Origin: Clavibacter sp. A6099
GTDB taxonomy: Bacteria; Actinomycetota; Actinomycetes; Actinomycetales; Microbacteriaceae
Length of the DNA stretch: 64,000 nt
NCBI RefSeq assembly: GCF_021919125.1
Contig: NZ_CP083439.1
Coordinates: 1,860,001 to 1,924,000, forward strand
Reading direction: 5' to 3'
Shown: in pieces, positions 1 through 10,037 of the stretch
Position numbering within the stretch: position 1 is the first letter of the stretch
How the letters are laid out: every line of letters starts with the position of its first letter
The notes under the pieces: model-generated
Told to the model about the DNA's origin: nothing
What the model saw: only the letters and a program-made list of their open reading frames with translations
Databases searched by the model: none
Position numbers and translations under genes: made by a program

Positions 1-1634
<1,634 letters not shown>

Positions 1635-1638
1635 TCAC

Positions 1639-2598
1639 GTGGCGGATGCCGAGAGGTTCGTGAGCGGACGGCTGCTGGTCGTCGCCTTCGAGGGCTGGAA
1701 CGACGCGGGCGAGGCCGCCAGCGGAGCGGTCCGGGCGCTGAAGGACCTGCTCGACCTCGAGGCGGTGTCGTCGGTGGATCCCGAGGACTACTTCGACTTC
1801 CAGTTCAACCGCCCCACCATCGGCTTCGCGGAGGACGGCACGCGCGAGCTCGAGTGGCCGGGCGCCACGCTCTACGGCCCGAAGGACCCGCGGCGACCCG
1901 CGCAGGACCTGGCGGCCGACGCGCAGCTCGGCGTGAGCGGCGACAACGGCGGCAGCATCCACCTCCTGCTCGGCGTCGAGCCGTCCCGGCACTGGACGGC
2001 GTTCACCGCCGAGGTGCTCGACGCGGCGCGCGCGGCCGGCGTCGAGGGCGTCGTGCTGCTCGGGGCGCTGCTGGCCGACGTGCCGCACACGCGGCCCATC
2101 TCCGTCTACTCCACGAGCGAGAACGCGAGCGTGCGGGCGGAGCTCGGCATCGAGCGGAGCACGTACGAGGGGCCCGTCGGGATCCTCAGCATCATCGCGC
2201 AGCGCGCCGAGGAGATGGGCATGCCCACCGTCTCCCTCTGGGCCTCCGTGCCGCACTACGTGCACAGCGCGCCGTCGCCCAAGGCCACGCTCGCGCTCAT
2301 CGACAAGCTCGAGGAGATGGTCGACGTGGTGATCCCGCGCGGCGAGCTCATCCAGGAGGCCGCGACCTGGGAGGCGGGCATCGACCAGCTCGCGGGCGAG
2401 GACGAGGACATGGCGTCCTACATCCAGCAGCTCGAGCAGGCCCGCGACACGGTGGACTCCCCCGAGGCGAGCGGCGAGGCCATCGCGCAGGAGTTCGAGA
2501 GGTACCTGCGCCGAAGCGACGGGCCGCGCGGACGCGGCGACGACCGGCCCGAGGAGCCGTGGCGGCCCAAGGACCCCAAGGACCCGAAGGACCAGTAG
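1639..2598 (+). CDS. PAC2 family protein
   Basis: This 319-residue protein belongs to the PAC2 family, related to eukaryotic proteasome-assembly chaperones and widespread in actinobacteria; its bacterial role is not settled. The family opening is visible (LLVVAFEGWNDAGEAASGAV, residues about 12-31), followed by a long alpha/beta core with LLLGVEPSRHW, VVLLGALLADVPHTRP and PTVSLWASVPHYV. The C-terminus is a low-complexity charged tail rich in Lys, Asp and Pro. The GTG start at 1639 is preceded by GGGAG. It converges on mshC with only 14 bp between the stops. Presence of proteasome components elsewhere in the genome cannot be judged from this window. Confidence 0.9.
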   Translation: MADAERFVSGRLLVVAFEGWNDAGEAASGAVRALKDLLDLEAVSSVDPEDYFDFQFNRPTIGFAEDGTRELEWPGATLYGPKDPRRPAQDLAADAQLGVSGDNGGSIHLLLGVEPSRHWTAFTAEVLDAARAAGVEGVVLLGALLADVPHTRPISVYSTSENASVRAELGIERSTYEGPVGILSIIAQRAEEMGMPTVSLWASVPHYVHSAPSPKATLALIDKLEEMVDVVIPRGELIQEAATWEAGIDQLAGEDEDMASYIQQLEQARDTVDSPEASGEAIAQEFERYLRRSDGPRGRGDDRPEEPWRPKDPKDPKDQ

Positions 2599-2612
2599 CC
2601 CGCGCCTCCGGG

Positions 2613-3896
2613 TCAGGCCGCCGGGCCCCCGAGACGCACGCCGAGGAGCGCGTCGACCGCGTCCAGCTCGACGGGGGTCGCCGGGATCCCCGTGGCGACG
2701 CGGAGGTCGAGCAGCAGGATCGCGCCCGGGGTGTCGAGGTCGTCGGCGAGGCGCTCGCGGACGAGCTGCACGAGCTCGCCCGGCCGCCCCGCGTCGGCGC
2801 CGGCGTCCGCCGACGCATCGGCGGCCCACGCGTCCCACGCGGCGAGACGCGCGACGGACTCCGCGAGGAGCGCGTCCGTCCACTCCCAGTCCGCGCGGTA
2901 GTGCTGCGCGAGGAGCGCGAGGCGGATGGCGCGCGGATCCACGCCAGCCGCCCGCAGGCGCGACACGAGCACGAGGTTGCCGAGCGACTTGCTCATCTTC
3001 TCGCCCTGGTACGCGACCATGCCGCTGTGCGCGTAGACGCACGCGAAGTCCTCGCCCGTGAGGGCTGCCGCGTGGCCGGCCGACATCTCGTGGTGCGGGA
3101 ATATCAGGTCGGACCCGCCGCCCTGCACGGTGACGGGCCGGTCGAGCTTCCGGAGCGCGATGACGGCGCACTCGATGTGCCAGCCGGGTCGGCCGCGGCC
3201 GACCGCGCTGTCCCACGCGGGTTCGCCCGCGCGCTCGGCGCGCCACAGCAGCGGATCCAGCGGGTCGCGCTTGCCGGGCCGCTCGGGGTCGCCGCCGCGC
3301 TCGGCGGAGAGGGCGGCCATGGTGTCGCGGTCGTAGCCGCTCTCGTCGCCGAGGGCCCAGGGGCCGTCCGCGCCGGCGCGGGCGACGTCGAAGTAGAGGT
3401 CCCGGGCTCCGGCCTCGGCGGCGTCGGGCGTGGCGACCGGGTAGGCCGTGCCGCGCCGGACGAGCTCCGCGACCGCGGCCGCGACCTCGTCGACGACCTC
3501 GGTGACGCCCACGTAGGAGTCGGGCGGCAGGATCCGCAGCGCCTCCATGTCGGTGCGGAACAGCTCGACCTGCGATGCGGCGAGGTCACGCCAGTCGACG
3601 CCCGTGGCGGTCGCGCGCTCGAGCAGCGGGTCGTCGACGTCGGTGACGTTCTGCACGTAGGCGACGTCGTACCCGCGGTCGAGCCAGACGCGCTGCAGCG
3701 TGTCGAAGGCGAGGTAGGTGGACGCGTGGCCGATGTGGGTCGCGTCGTAGGGCGTGATGCCGCAGACGTAGAGGCCCACGCGGCCGTCCCCCGTGCACTC
3801 TGCGGGGCGGACGGATCCGGCGCTGGTGTCGAACAGGGTCGGGACGGGGGGCTCCCCCGCGACGGCGGGGACGGCGGGGCGTGGCCAGGCGCGCAC
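2613..3896 (-). CDS. mshC: L-cysteine:1D-myo-inositol 2-amino-2-deoxy-alpha-D-glucopyranoside ligase MshC
   Basis: MshC joins cysteine to GlcN-Ins with ATP, the penultimate step of mycothiol synthesis, the main low-molecular-weight thiol of actinobacteria. The 427-residue protein has the class I synthetase fold shared with CysS. Visible are zinc-ligand Cys45 in [13 protein letters not shown] at residues 54-57, GWHIECA near 238-244, FPHHE near 266-270 and KMSKS at 300-304. The N-terminus ([12 protein letters not shown]) and the absence of the C-terminal CysS anticodon domain separate it from cysteinyl-tRNA synthetase. The GTG start lies 4 bp after the uppP stop, so the two are probably co-transcribed. 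Confidence 0.95.
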   Translation of the reverse strand: MRAWPRPAVPAVAGEPPVPTLFDTSAGSVRPAECTGDGRVGLYVCGITPYDATHIGHASTYLAFDTLQRVWLDRGYDVAYVQNVTDVDDPLLERATATGVDWRDLAASQVELFRTDMEALRILPPDSYVGVTEVVDEVAAAVAELVRRGTAYPVATPDAAEAGARDLYFDVARAGADGPWALGDESGYDRDTMAALSAERGGDPERPGKRDPLDPLLWRAERAGEPAWDSAVGRGRPGWHIECAVIALRKLDRPVTVQGGGSDLIFPHHEMSAGHAAALTGEDFACVYAHSGMVAYQGEKMSKSLGNLVLVSRLRAAGVDPRAIRLALLAQHYRADWEWTDALLAESVARLAAWDAWAADASADAGADAGRPGELVQLVRERLADDLDTPGAILLLDLRVATGIPATPVELDAVDALLGVRLGGPAA

Positions 3897-3900
3897 GGGA

Positions 3901-4719
3901 TCAGGCCGCGATCGCGCCGGTGCCGAGGAGCACCAGGAGCACGACGCCGAGGGCGACGCGGTAGACCACGAAGGGCATGAACGTGCGGGTGGAGATGTAC
4001 CGCATGAGGCCCGCGATGACCGCGAGGCCCACGATGAACGCGATGAGCGTCGCGACCGCGGTCTGCCCTGCGCCGGCCTGGCCGGTCTCGTCGAAGCTCT
4101 TCACCAGCTCGTACAGGCCGCTGCCGAACACGGCGGGCACGGCGAGGAGGAACGAGTACTCCGCCGCGACAGGTCGGGAGTAGCCGAACGCGCGCGCGGC
4201 CGTGGTGGTCGCGCCCGAGCGCGAGACGCCGGGGACGAGGGCGAGCGCCTGGGCGATGCCGATGCTCACGCCGTGCCCGTAGGTCATGTCCTTCTCGAGG
4301 CGGTCGCTGCGGCTGTAGCGGTCGGCGAGGCCGAGCAGGATGCCGAAGACGATGAGCACGATCGCGACGATCCAGAGCGAGCGGAACGTGGAGCGGATCG
4401 TGTCCTGGAAGAGGTAGCCGGCGATGCCGATGGGGATGGTGCCGATGATGACGAGCCAGCCCATGCGCACGTCCGGGTCGCCCTTCGGCATGCCGCCGCG
4501 GAGCGAGCGGGTCCAGGCCGAGAGGACCTTGCCGATGCGCCTGCGGAAGAAGACCACGACCGCGAGCTCGGTGCCGAGCTGCGTGATGGCGGTGAACGTG
4601 GCTCCCGGGTCGCCGCCCATGAACAGCCCGGCGATCCGGAGGTGCGCGCTCGAGGAGATGGGCAGGAATTCGGTCAGACCCTGGACGAGGCCCAGGATGA
4701 TCGCCTCGAGATAGCTCAA
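3901..4719 (-). CDS. uppP: Undecaprenyl-diphosphatase UppP/BacA
   Basis: This membrane enzyme dephosphorylates undecaprenyl pyrophosphate to recycle the lipid carrier for peptidoglycan and other wall polymers; overproduction gives bacitracin resistance in other species. The 272-residue protein has about seven to eight hydrophobic segments. It carries the two family signatures: [18 protein letters not shown] near residues 10-27, and [10 protein letters not shown] with the catalytic-region Ser and Arg. The start is a rare TTG with GGAGCG just upstream; no better in-frame ATG or GTG exists near the conserved N-terminus. It is followed by mshC after 4 bp and preceded by the M20 peptidase gene after 42 bp. 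Confidence 0.95.
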   Translation of the reverse strand: MSYLEAIILGLVQGLTEFLPISSSAHLRIAGLFMGGDPGATFTAITQLGTELAVVVFFRRRIGKVLSAWTRSLRGGMPKGDPDVRMGWLVIIGTIPIGIAGYLFQDTIRSTFRSLWIVAIVLIVFGILLGLADRYSRSDRLEKDMTYGHGVSIGIAQALALVPGVSRSGATTTAARAFGYSRPVAAEYSFLLAVPAVFGSGLYELVKSFDETGQAGAGQTAVATLIAFIVGLAVIAGLMRYISTRTFMPFVVYRVALGVVLLVLLGTGAIAA

Positions 4720-4761
4720 GCGTGCGCTCCAAGTGTCGGATGGCCCACCTGGGGCTCGGAT

Positions 4762-6072
4762 CTAGTAGTTCAGGAGGAGGTCGCGGAGGACCTGCCTCCC
4801 GAAGACTAGTGCGTCGAGCGGGACCCTCTCGTCGACGCCGTGGAACATCGACGGGAAGTCCATGGACGCCGGCAGCTTGAGCGGCGCGAACCCGTATCCG
4901 GTGATCCCGAGCAGGCTGAGGGCCTTGTTGTCCGTGCCCCCGGAGAGCATGTAGGGCAGGACCTCGGCCTCGGGGTCGTGCGCGCCCAGGGTGGCGACCA
5001 TGGCGTCGACGAGCGGCCCCTCGAAGGGGTTCTCGAGGCCGACGTCCTGGTGCACGATGCGCACCTCGACGCCCTCTCCCGCGAGCTCGCGGACGCGGGC
5101 GAGCACCTCGTCCTCCTCGCCGGGCAGGACCCGGATGTCGATGAGCGCCTCGGCCGTGTCGGGGATCACGTTGTGCTTGTAGCCCGCGTGCAGGAGCGTC
5201 GGGTTCGTGGTGGTGCGCAGCGTCGCGGCGATGAACTTCGAGGCTGTGCCGGTGGCGATCGCGAGGTCGTCCGGAGTGACCTGCGTCGGGTCGGCCCCGA
5301 CGATGCGGGCGATCTCGTCGAGGAGCTGCCGCGTCGTGTCGGTGAGGTGGACGGGCCACTCCTCCATCCCGATCCGCGCGACCGCTCCGGCGAGCCGGGT
5401 GACGGCGTTGTCGCGGTTGACCTGCGAGCCGTGGCCCGCGGTGCCGGTGGCGACGAGGCGGATCCAGACGAGGGCCTTCTCGCCCGTCTGCAGCAGGTAC
5501 GCGCGCTTGCCGGCGAGGTCGATGGAGTAGCCGCCGACCTCGCTGATCGCCTCCGTGGCACCCGCGAACCACTCGGGCCGGTTCTCGACGACGTAGGCGG
5601 AGCCGAGCACGCCGCCCGCCTCCTCGTCGGAGAAGAAGCCCATGATCAGGTCGCGCTCGGGGGCGCGGCCCGACGTGATGATCTCCTGCAGCGCGGTGAT
5701 CATCATCGCGTCCATGTTCTTCATGTCGACCGCCCCGCGGCCCCAGAGCATGCCGTCCTTGATGACGCCGCCGAACGGGTCGACCGACCAGTTCGCGGGG
5801 TCGGCGGGCACGACGTCGAGGTGGCCGTGGACGACGAGCGCCGGCTTGTCCCGGTTCCGGCCAGGGATGCGCGTGAGGACGCTCGTGCGACCGGGCGCGG
5901 CGTCGATGAGCTCGGGCTTCAGCCCGAGGTCCTTCAGGTGCTCCTCGACGTACACCGCGGCCTCCGTCTCCCCCTCCGACCTGCCCTCGCCGTGGTTGGT
6001 GGTGTCGAACCGGATGAGGTCGCGAGCGATCCGTGCGGTGGCGTCGAGGTCGTCGGGGAGCGTGTCGGTCAT
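4762..6072 (-). CDS. M20/M28-type zinc metallopeptidase (dipeptidase/succinyl-diaminopimelate desuccinylase-like)
   Basis: This 436-residue M20 family hydrolase is predicted to be cytosolic and dinuclear. HGHLDVVP supplies the first metal His and Asp. GRGAVDMKN supplies the bridging Asp. DEEAGG holds the catalytic Glu pair. A dimerisation domain fills the middle, and SGGTDNKAL near the C-terminus gives the last ligand region. M20 enzymes act on dipeptides, N-acyl amino acids or aminoacylated substrates; this one is not further assignable. A TAGCGT box ends 6 bp before the ATG, suggesting leaderless transcription. It precedes uppP on the same strand. Confidence 0.9.
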   Translation of the reverse strand: MTDTLPDDLDATARIARDLIRFDTTNHGEGRSEGETEAAVYVEEHLKDLGLKPELIDAAPGRTSVLTRIPGRNRDKPALVVHGHLDVVPADPANWSVDPFGGVIKDGMLWGRGAVDMKNMDAMMITALQEIITSGRAPERDLIMGFFSDEEAGGVLGSAYVVENRPEWFAGATEAISEVGGYSIDLAGKRAYLLQTGEKALVWIRLVATGTAGHGSQVNRDNAVTRLAGAVARIGMEEWPVHLTDTTRQLLDEIARIVGADPTQVTPDDLAIATGTASKFIAATLRTTTNPTLLHAGYKHNVIPDTAEALIDIRVLPGEEDEVLARVRELAGEGVEVRIVHQDVGLENPFEGPLVDAMVATLGAHDPEAEVLPYMLSGGTDNKALSLLGITGYGFAPLKLPASMDFPSMFHGVDERVPLDALVFGRQVLRDLLLNY

Positions 6073-6078
6073 GGGTCC

Positions 6079-6084
6079 ACGCTA
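6079..6084 (-). promoter_or_regulatory. Leaderless-type -10 box of the M20 peptidase gene
   Basis: TAGCGT on the minus strand ends 6 bp before the ATG at 6072, so transcription would begin on or next to the start codon. No Shine-Dalgarno-like sequence lies in the intervening GGACCC, which supports a leaderless message. Confidence 0.5.
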
Positions 6085-6186
6085 TCGAGGCCGGACGCGG
6101 GCGTCCTGCCGCCGCGTGGTCGGGGAGCCTCCCGGGCCGTGCTAATGTCGTCTCTCGGCAGCCGGAGACGGCGGGCCGCACATCCT

Positions 6187-6272
6187 GTCCGGATGGCGGA
6201 ATTGGTAGACGCGCTAGCTTGAGGTGCTAGTGCCCGTATTAGGGCGTGGGGGTTCAAGTCCCCCTTCGGACA
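6187..6272 (+). tRNA. tRNA-Leu(GAG)
   Basis: The 86-nt gene folds as a class II tRNA with a long variable arm. The acceptor stem is GTCCGGA at 6187-6193, paired with TTCGGAC at 6265-6271 with one G-U pair and discriminator A6272. The D-arm region contains TGGTAGACGC. The anticodon stem CTAGC/GCTAG encloses TTGAGGT, giving anticodon GAG, which reads CUC and CUU leucine codons. A variable arm (TGCCCGTATTAGGGCG) and the T-arm with GGTTCAAGTCC follow. CCA is not encoded. It is followed at once by a hairpin that could terminate it. Confidence 0.97.
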
Positions 6273-6278
6273 CACACG

Positions 6279-6314
6279 AGAGCCGGTCGGATCCACGAGG
6301 ATGCGACCGGCTCT
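6279..6314 (+). terminator. Probable terminator of tRNA-Leu
   Basis: AGAGCCGGTCG (6279-6289) pairs perfectly with CGACCGGCTCT (6304-6314) around a 14-nt loop, beginning 7 bp after the tRNA. The tail TCCTCGTTCC is only partly T-rich, as is usual in this high-GC genome. Confidence 0.7.
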
Positions 6315-6410
6315 TCCTCGTTCCGGCCCCGCTCCCCTCTTCTCGCGGCGGGCCCGGCTACAGTCGCACTCGGCCCGCGCGCGGGTCCCCCGACCCGAGA
6401 GCGAGATCCG

Positions 6411-7427
6411 ATGACCGTCGTCGACAGCGCCGTGTACGTGCAGGGGGTCCGCACCGCGGATCCCGAGAGCCTCGACGAGACGTTCGAGGTGATGCGGGAG
6501 CGCCAGGGCCTCGCGTGGATCGGCCTGTACCGGCCGGACCCGGAGGAGCTGCACCGCGTCGCCGACGAGTTCGGCCTGCACCCGCTCGCCGTCGAGGACG
6601 CGCTCAGCGGGCACCAGCGCTCGAAGATGGAGCGCTACGGCGACACCTGGTTCGTGGTGCTCCGCCCCGCGCGCTACCTCGACGCCGACGAGCGCGTCGA
6701 GTTCGGGGAGCTCCACGTCTTCGTCGGGCCCGACTTCGTCGTCACGATCCGCCACGCCGAGTCGCCCGACCTCGCCGCCGTCCGGCACCGCCTCGAGGAG
6801 GACCGCGAGCTCCTCGCGCTCGGGCCGCGCGCCGTCATGTACGCGATCCTCGACCAGGTCGTCGACGAGTACGGGCCCGTCGCGGCGGGCCTCGAGGACG
6901 ACGTCGACGAGATCGAGGACCAGATCTTCGGCGCCGACCCCGACGTCTCCCGCCGCATCTACGCGCTGATGCGCGAGATCACCGCGTTCCAGCGGGCGAC
7001 GGCGCCGCTCGGCTCCATCCTCGACGACCTCCGCCAGCGCGCCGAGGAGCACGAGGTGGACCTCGAGCTCCGTCGCGGCTTCCGCGACGTGCACGACCAC
7101 GTCATCCGGGTCGCCGAGCGCGCCGACGCCTTCCGCACGCTGCTGCAGAACGCGCTCACCGTGCACACGACGCTCGTCGGCCAGCGCCAGAACGACGAGA
7201 TGAAGAAGCTCACCGAGACGAGCCTCGCCCAGAACGACCAGGTGAAGCGGATCTCCTCCTGGGCCGCCATCCTGTTCGCGCCCACGCTCGTCGGCACCAT
7301 CTACGGGATGAACTTCGTCAACATGCCGGAGCTGAAGTGGACCTACGGGTACCCGCTCGCGCTCGGCCTCATGGTCCTGATGGGCGTGATCCTCTACGCC
7401 GCATTCCGGAAGCGCGGCTGGATCTGA
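6411..7427 (+). CDS. corA: CorA-family divalent cation transporter
   Basis: This inner-membrane channel-type transporter takes up Mg2+ and possibly Co2+ as a pentamer. The 338-residue protein has a large acidic, alpha-helical cytosolic N-terminal domain. Two membrane helices lie at the end: the first ends in the signature YGMNFVNMPEL, containing the selectivity-filter GMN, and the second (LALGLMVLMGVILYAAF) is followed by the basic tail RKRGW. The ATG at 6411 was chosen because the conserved N-terminus begins there and GAGAGCGAG lies just upstream; the open frame extends back into the tRNA. A TACAGT box at 6359-6364 is a possible -10. No M-box-like leader was recognised. Confidence 0.93.
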   Translation: MTVVDSAVYVQGVRTADPESLDETFEVMRERQGLAWIGLYRPDPEELHRVADEFGLHPLAVEDALSGHQRSKMERYGDTWFVVLRPARYLDADERVEFGELHVFVGPDFVVTIRHAESPDLAAVRHRLEEDRELLALGPRAVMYAILDQVVDEYGPVAAGLEDDVDEIEDQIFGADPDVSRRIYALMREITAFQRATAPLGSILDDLRQRAEEHEVDLELRRGFRDVHDHVIRVAERADAFRTLLQNALTVHTTLVGQRQNDEMKKLTETSLAQNDQVKRISSWAAILFAPTLVGTIYGMNFVNMPELKWTYGYPLALGLMVLMGVILYAAFRKRGWI

Positions 7428-7459
7428 TCCCCGGGCGGGTCGGCCGTCCGGCGCGGCGC

Positions 7460-7465
7460 TAGGGT
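7460..7465 (+). promoter_or_regulatory. Leaderless-type -10 box of the epimerase-like gene
   Basis: TAGGGT is separated from the ATG at 7472 by GACGGG (6 bp), the same geometry as at several other genes here. It supports 7472 as the real start rather than the upstream GTG at 7464, which overlaps this box. Confidence 0.5.
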
Positions 7466-7471
7466 GACGGG

Positions 7472-8438
7472 ATGCGCGTCGTCGTCATCGGAGCCACCGG
7501 CCACATCGGGACCTTCCTCGTCCCCCCGACTCGTCGAATCCGGGCACGACGTCGTCGCCGTGAGCCGCGGCACGCGCGAGCCGTACCGCGAGTCGCCCCT
7601 GTGGGATCGCGTCGAGCGCGTGCGCGTCGACCGCGACGCCGAGGACGCCGCCGGCACCTTCGCCGACCGGATCGCCGCCCTGTCCCCCGAGGTCGTCGTC
7701 GACCTGGTCTGCTTCACGCCGGAGTCCGCGCGCCACCTCGTCGAAGGGCTCCGCGGCCGCGTGCGGCACCTCGTGCACATCGGCAGCATCTGGACCCACG
7801 GCCTCAGCACCTCCCTGCCGCTGCGGGAGGACGACCCGAAGGAGCCGTTCGGCGAGTACGGCGTGCAGAAGGCGGAGATCGAGCGCTACCTGATCGCCGA
7901 GTCGCGGTCGGGTGGCGTGCCGTGCACGGTGGTGCACCCGGGCCACATCAGCGGCGGCGGTTGGCCCGTTATCACGCCCCTGGGCAACCTCGACCCCGCG
8001 GTGTGGACAACGCTCGCGACCGGCGGGCCGCTCGCCGTGCCGGGATCGGGCAGCGAGACGATGCACCACGTGCACGCCGACGACGTCGCGCAGGTCGTGC
8101 AGCTCGCGATCGCCAACCGGGAGACGAGCGTCGGCGAGAGCTTCCACGCCGTCTCGGACCGCGCGCTCTCGGTGCGCGGCTTCGCCCGGGCGGCGGCCGC
8201 ATGGTTCGGCCGCGAACCCGAGCTGGAGCACCTCGACTGGGACGGGTTCCGCGCCCGCACCGAGCCGGATCACGCCGACGCCAGCTGGGAGCACCTCAGC
8301 CGCAGCCACGTCGCGAGCATCGACAAGGCCCGCGACGTCCTCGGCTATGCGCCGCGGTTCACGAGCGAGGAGGCCGCGCGCGAGGCCGTCGAGTGGATGG
8401 TGCGCGCGGGCGACCTGGACGTGCCGCTCCCCCGCTGA
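7472..8438 (+). pseudogene. NAD(P)-dependent epimerase/dehydratase-like gene with a single-base frameshift
   Basis: The ATG at 7472 encodes MRVVVIGATGHIGTFLV, a typical nucleotide-binding start of an atypical short-chain dehydrogenase. The frame then runs into nonsense at a run of six C (7522-7527). With one C fewer the reading continues as PRLVESGHDVVAVSRGT in the frame that stays open to the TGA at 8436-8438, giving a normal protein of about 321 residues. That includes EYGVQKAEIERYL, with the YxxxK catalytic pair. A GTG at 7464 opens the second frame but lacks the Rossmann motif. Explanations are a sequencing error, a real inactivating mutation, or slippage on the C-run. The rest is undamaged, favouring an error or a recent event. 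Confidence 0.75.
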
Positions 8439-8446
8439 CCCGGACG

Positions 8447-9787
8447 CTAGACGAAGCGCGCGTCGAGCACGAGGCGCGTGCGGACCGCCAGCAGGCGCTC
8501 CGGATCCATCGCGTGGAGGCCAGGCAGACCCGCGGCGACGTGGTCGGCGAGGAGCGTGCGGGCGACGGCGTAGGCCGGGAGCGCGTGCGGGTCGTCGGCC
8601 GCGTGCAGGACGACGGGCGCGGCGCCGAGGACACCGGACGGCAGCGAGAGCACGAGGCCGACCACGGGCACGTCCATCTCGCGGGCGAGCGCACGGGCGC
8701 GGGCGTCGAGTCCGCGGAGCGCGGCGTCGCGCGCCGACGGATCCGTGGCGGCGGCCGATCCCGCGGGCACCGACTCGACGGCGACGAGCCCCTGCGGCCC
8801 GAGCACGAGGTGGTCGATCGCGTCGCCGGAGCGCGGCACGGCCACGCCGTTCCAGAACGCGTAGGACGGCCCGAGCTCCATCAGCTCGCGCGCGGTCTCC
8901 TCCTGGGCGACGGCGGCCCGCAGCGCCTCGGAGGCGGCCGCGGGCACCTCGGCGACGAGGTCGGATGCGTATGCGTCGGCCTCGAAGCGTCGGCGCAGCC
9001 CCTCGAGGCGGGCGAGTCGCGCGCTGTAGGCGGCCATGAGGTCGGGGTAGGCGCGGAGGGCCCGCTCGTGCGCGATGGCCTCCTCCTGCAGCCGCTGCGC
9101 CGCGCGGCGTCGCGGTTCCTCGGAGCGGTGCCAGGCGCGTCCGATCGGCCCCGCGGCGGCGAGGCCGGCGGCCGCGCCCAGGACGAGACCCACGGCGGCG
9201 GCCAGCGCGCCCAGGCCGGAGACGAGCAGGATCAGGGCGAGCAGGACCCCGAGCACGGGCGGTGCGATCGCGCGCGCACGCCGGACGTAGGGCTCGGGCC
9301 GGTCGGACAGCGCCGCGCCCCCGCGCGGCGGGACCGGGGCCGCGGGCACGGACGGCTCCGCGGGATCCGCCAGCCACTCGCGCACGAGGGCCAGGTAGCG
9401 GAGCCGGGCGAAGCCGCCCGGGTGCCCGAAGCTGCGCGTGCGCGCGGCGGGACGGGCACGCGGCGCGCCGGGACGTCCGCGGCGGGACGCCGGGTCCCAC
9501 GCCTCGCCGGCCGAGGTGGAGCCCGGGGAGGCGGGGTGCGCGCGGCCGACGGGGTCCTCGGGGGCCGGGGCATCGCGGAGCGTGCGCTCGTAGCGGGCGC
9601 GGCTCTCGGGATCTCCCACCGCCTCGAACGCATCGCGGACGGCCTGGAACGCGTCGGCGCTGCCGCCCATGTCGGGGTGGGCGTCGCGCACGCGACGGCG
9701 GTAGGCGCGGCGGATCTCGTCCTGCGACGCGGACGGCTCGACGCCGAGCACGGCGTACGCGTCGGCGTCGCGTGACGGGACGGGCAT
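8447..9787 (-). CDS. J-domain membrane protein with C-terminal NERD-like domain
   Basis: The 446-residue protein begins with a J-domain (AYAVLGVEPSASQDEIRRAY; HPD at 37-39), which in known families stimulates DnaK ATPase. A Pro/Arg/Ala-rich linker (about 75-170) follows, then one long or two closely spaced membrane segments (about 174-213) and a charged helical stretch (215-275). The C-terminal region resembles a nuclease-related NERD domain: GDAIDHLVLGPQGLVAVES at 321-339 keeps the Asp-His-Leu-Val and Glu positions, but the usual Lys after Glu-x is absent. Full-length function is unknown. The ATG at 9787 has GAGGAG nearby and fixes the J-domain start. TACGCT at 9838-9833 is a possible -10. 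Confidence 0.7.
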   Translation of the reverse strand: MPVPSRDADAYAVLGVEPSASQDEIRRAYRRRVRDAHPDMGGSADAFQAVRDAFEAVGDPESRARYERTLRDAPAPEDPVGRAHPASPGSTSAGEAWDPASRRGRPGAPRARPAARTRSFGHPGGFARLRYLALVREWLADPAEPSVPAAPVPPRGGAALSDRPEPYVRRARAIAPPVLGVLLALILLVSGLGALAAAVGLVLGAAAGLAAAGPIGRAWHRSEEPRRRAAQRLQEEAIAHERALRAYPDLMAAYSARLARLEGLRRRFEADAYASDLVAEVPAAASEALRAAVAQEETARELMELGPSYAFWNGVAVPRSGDAIDHLVLGPQGLVAVESVPAGSAAATDPSARDAALRGLDARARALAREMDVPVVGLVLSLPSGVLGAAPVVLHAADDPHALPAYAVARTLLADHVAAGLPGLHAMDPERLLAVRTRLVLDARFV

Positions 9788-9898
9788 CGGTGGCTCCTCG
9801 CGGGAACCGGTCGGGCGGCTCCCAGGATCACGAGCGTATGCGAGCGCGCCTGGACGACCCCCGAGCGCGCGTCCGCCGTGGGCGGTACAGCACGACAG

Positions 9899-9925
9899 CG
9901 CGCGCGCCCGCCCGCGGCGCGCGCG
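9899..9925. other. GC-only hairpin in the 250-bp divergent intergenic region
   Basis: CGCGCGCGCC (9899-9908) pairs with GGCGCGCGCG (9916-9925) around a 7-nt loop. It lies between the J-domain gene and the osmoprotectant operon, upstream of the latter's possible -10 (TAAGGT, 9980-9985). The alternating CG tract could form Z-DNA or a cruciform, or be low-complexity sequence. Nothing else was recognised in 9788-10037. Confidence 0.5.
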
Positions 9926-10037
9926 TGATACCACCGGAGGGCGGCCGTTGGCGAACTTCGCGCATCCGGGTCGCCTGCGTAAGGTGAGCCACCGCCGATG
10001 CCCCTCCCGGTGACCGACACATCCTGAGGAGACCGAC

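Noticed and set aside
2613-3896. Cysteinyl-tRNA synthetase (cysS) as name for this gene
   Set aside because: It has HIGH and KMSKS motifs like CysS but the [10 protein letters not shown] start and the short C-terminus fit MshC, and no anticodon-binding domain is present.
1854-6181. Very long open frames on both strands (up to about 1000 codons) rich in Arg, Ala and Pro
   Set aside because: They are antiparallel or shifted shadows of mshC, uppP, the PAC2 and M20 genes. High GC at third positions removes stops in these frames, and they show no recognisable domains.
6273-6410. Mg2+-sensing riboswitch (M-box) before corA
   Set aside because: The only strong stem is the tRNA terminator; the remaining leader is too short for an M-box and lacks its conserved elements.
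7428-7471. Translation of the epimerase from GTG 7464
   Set aside because: That frame lacks the Rossmann motif and its start overlaps the likely -10 box; the ATG at 7472 encodes the expected N-terminus.
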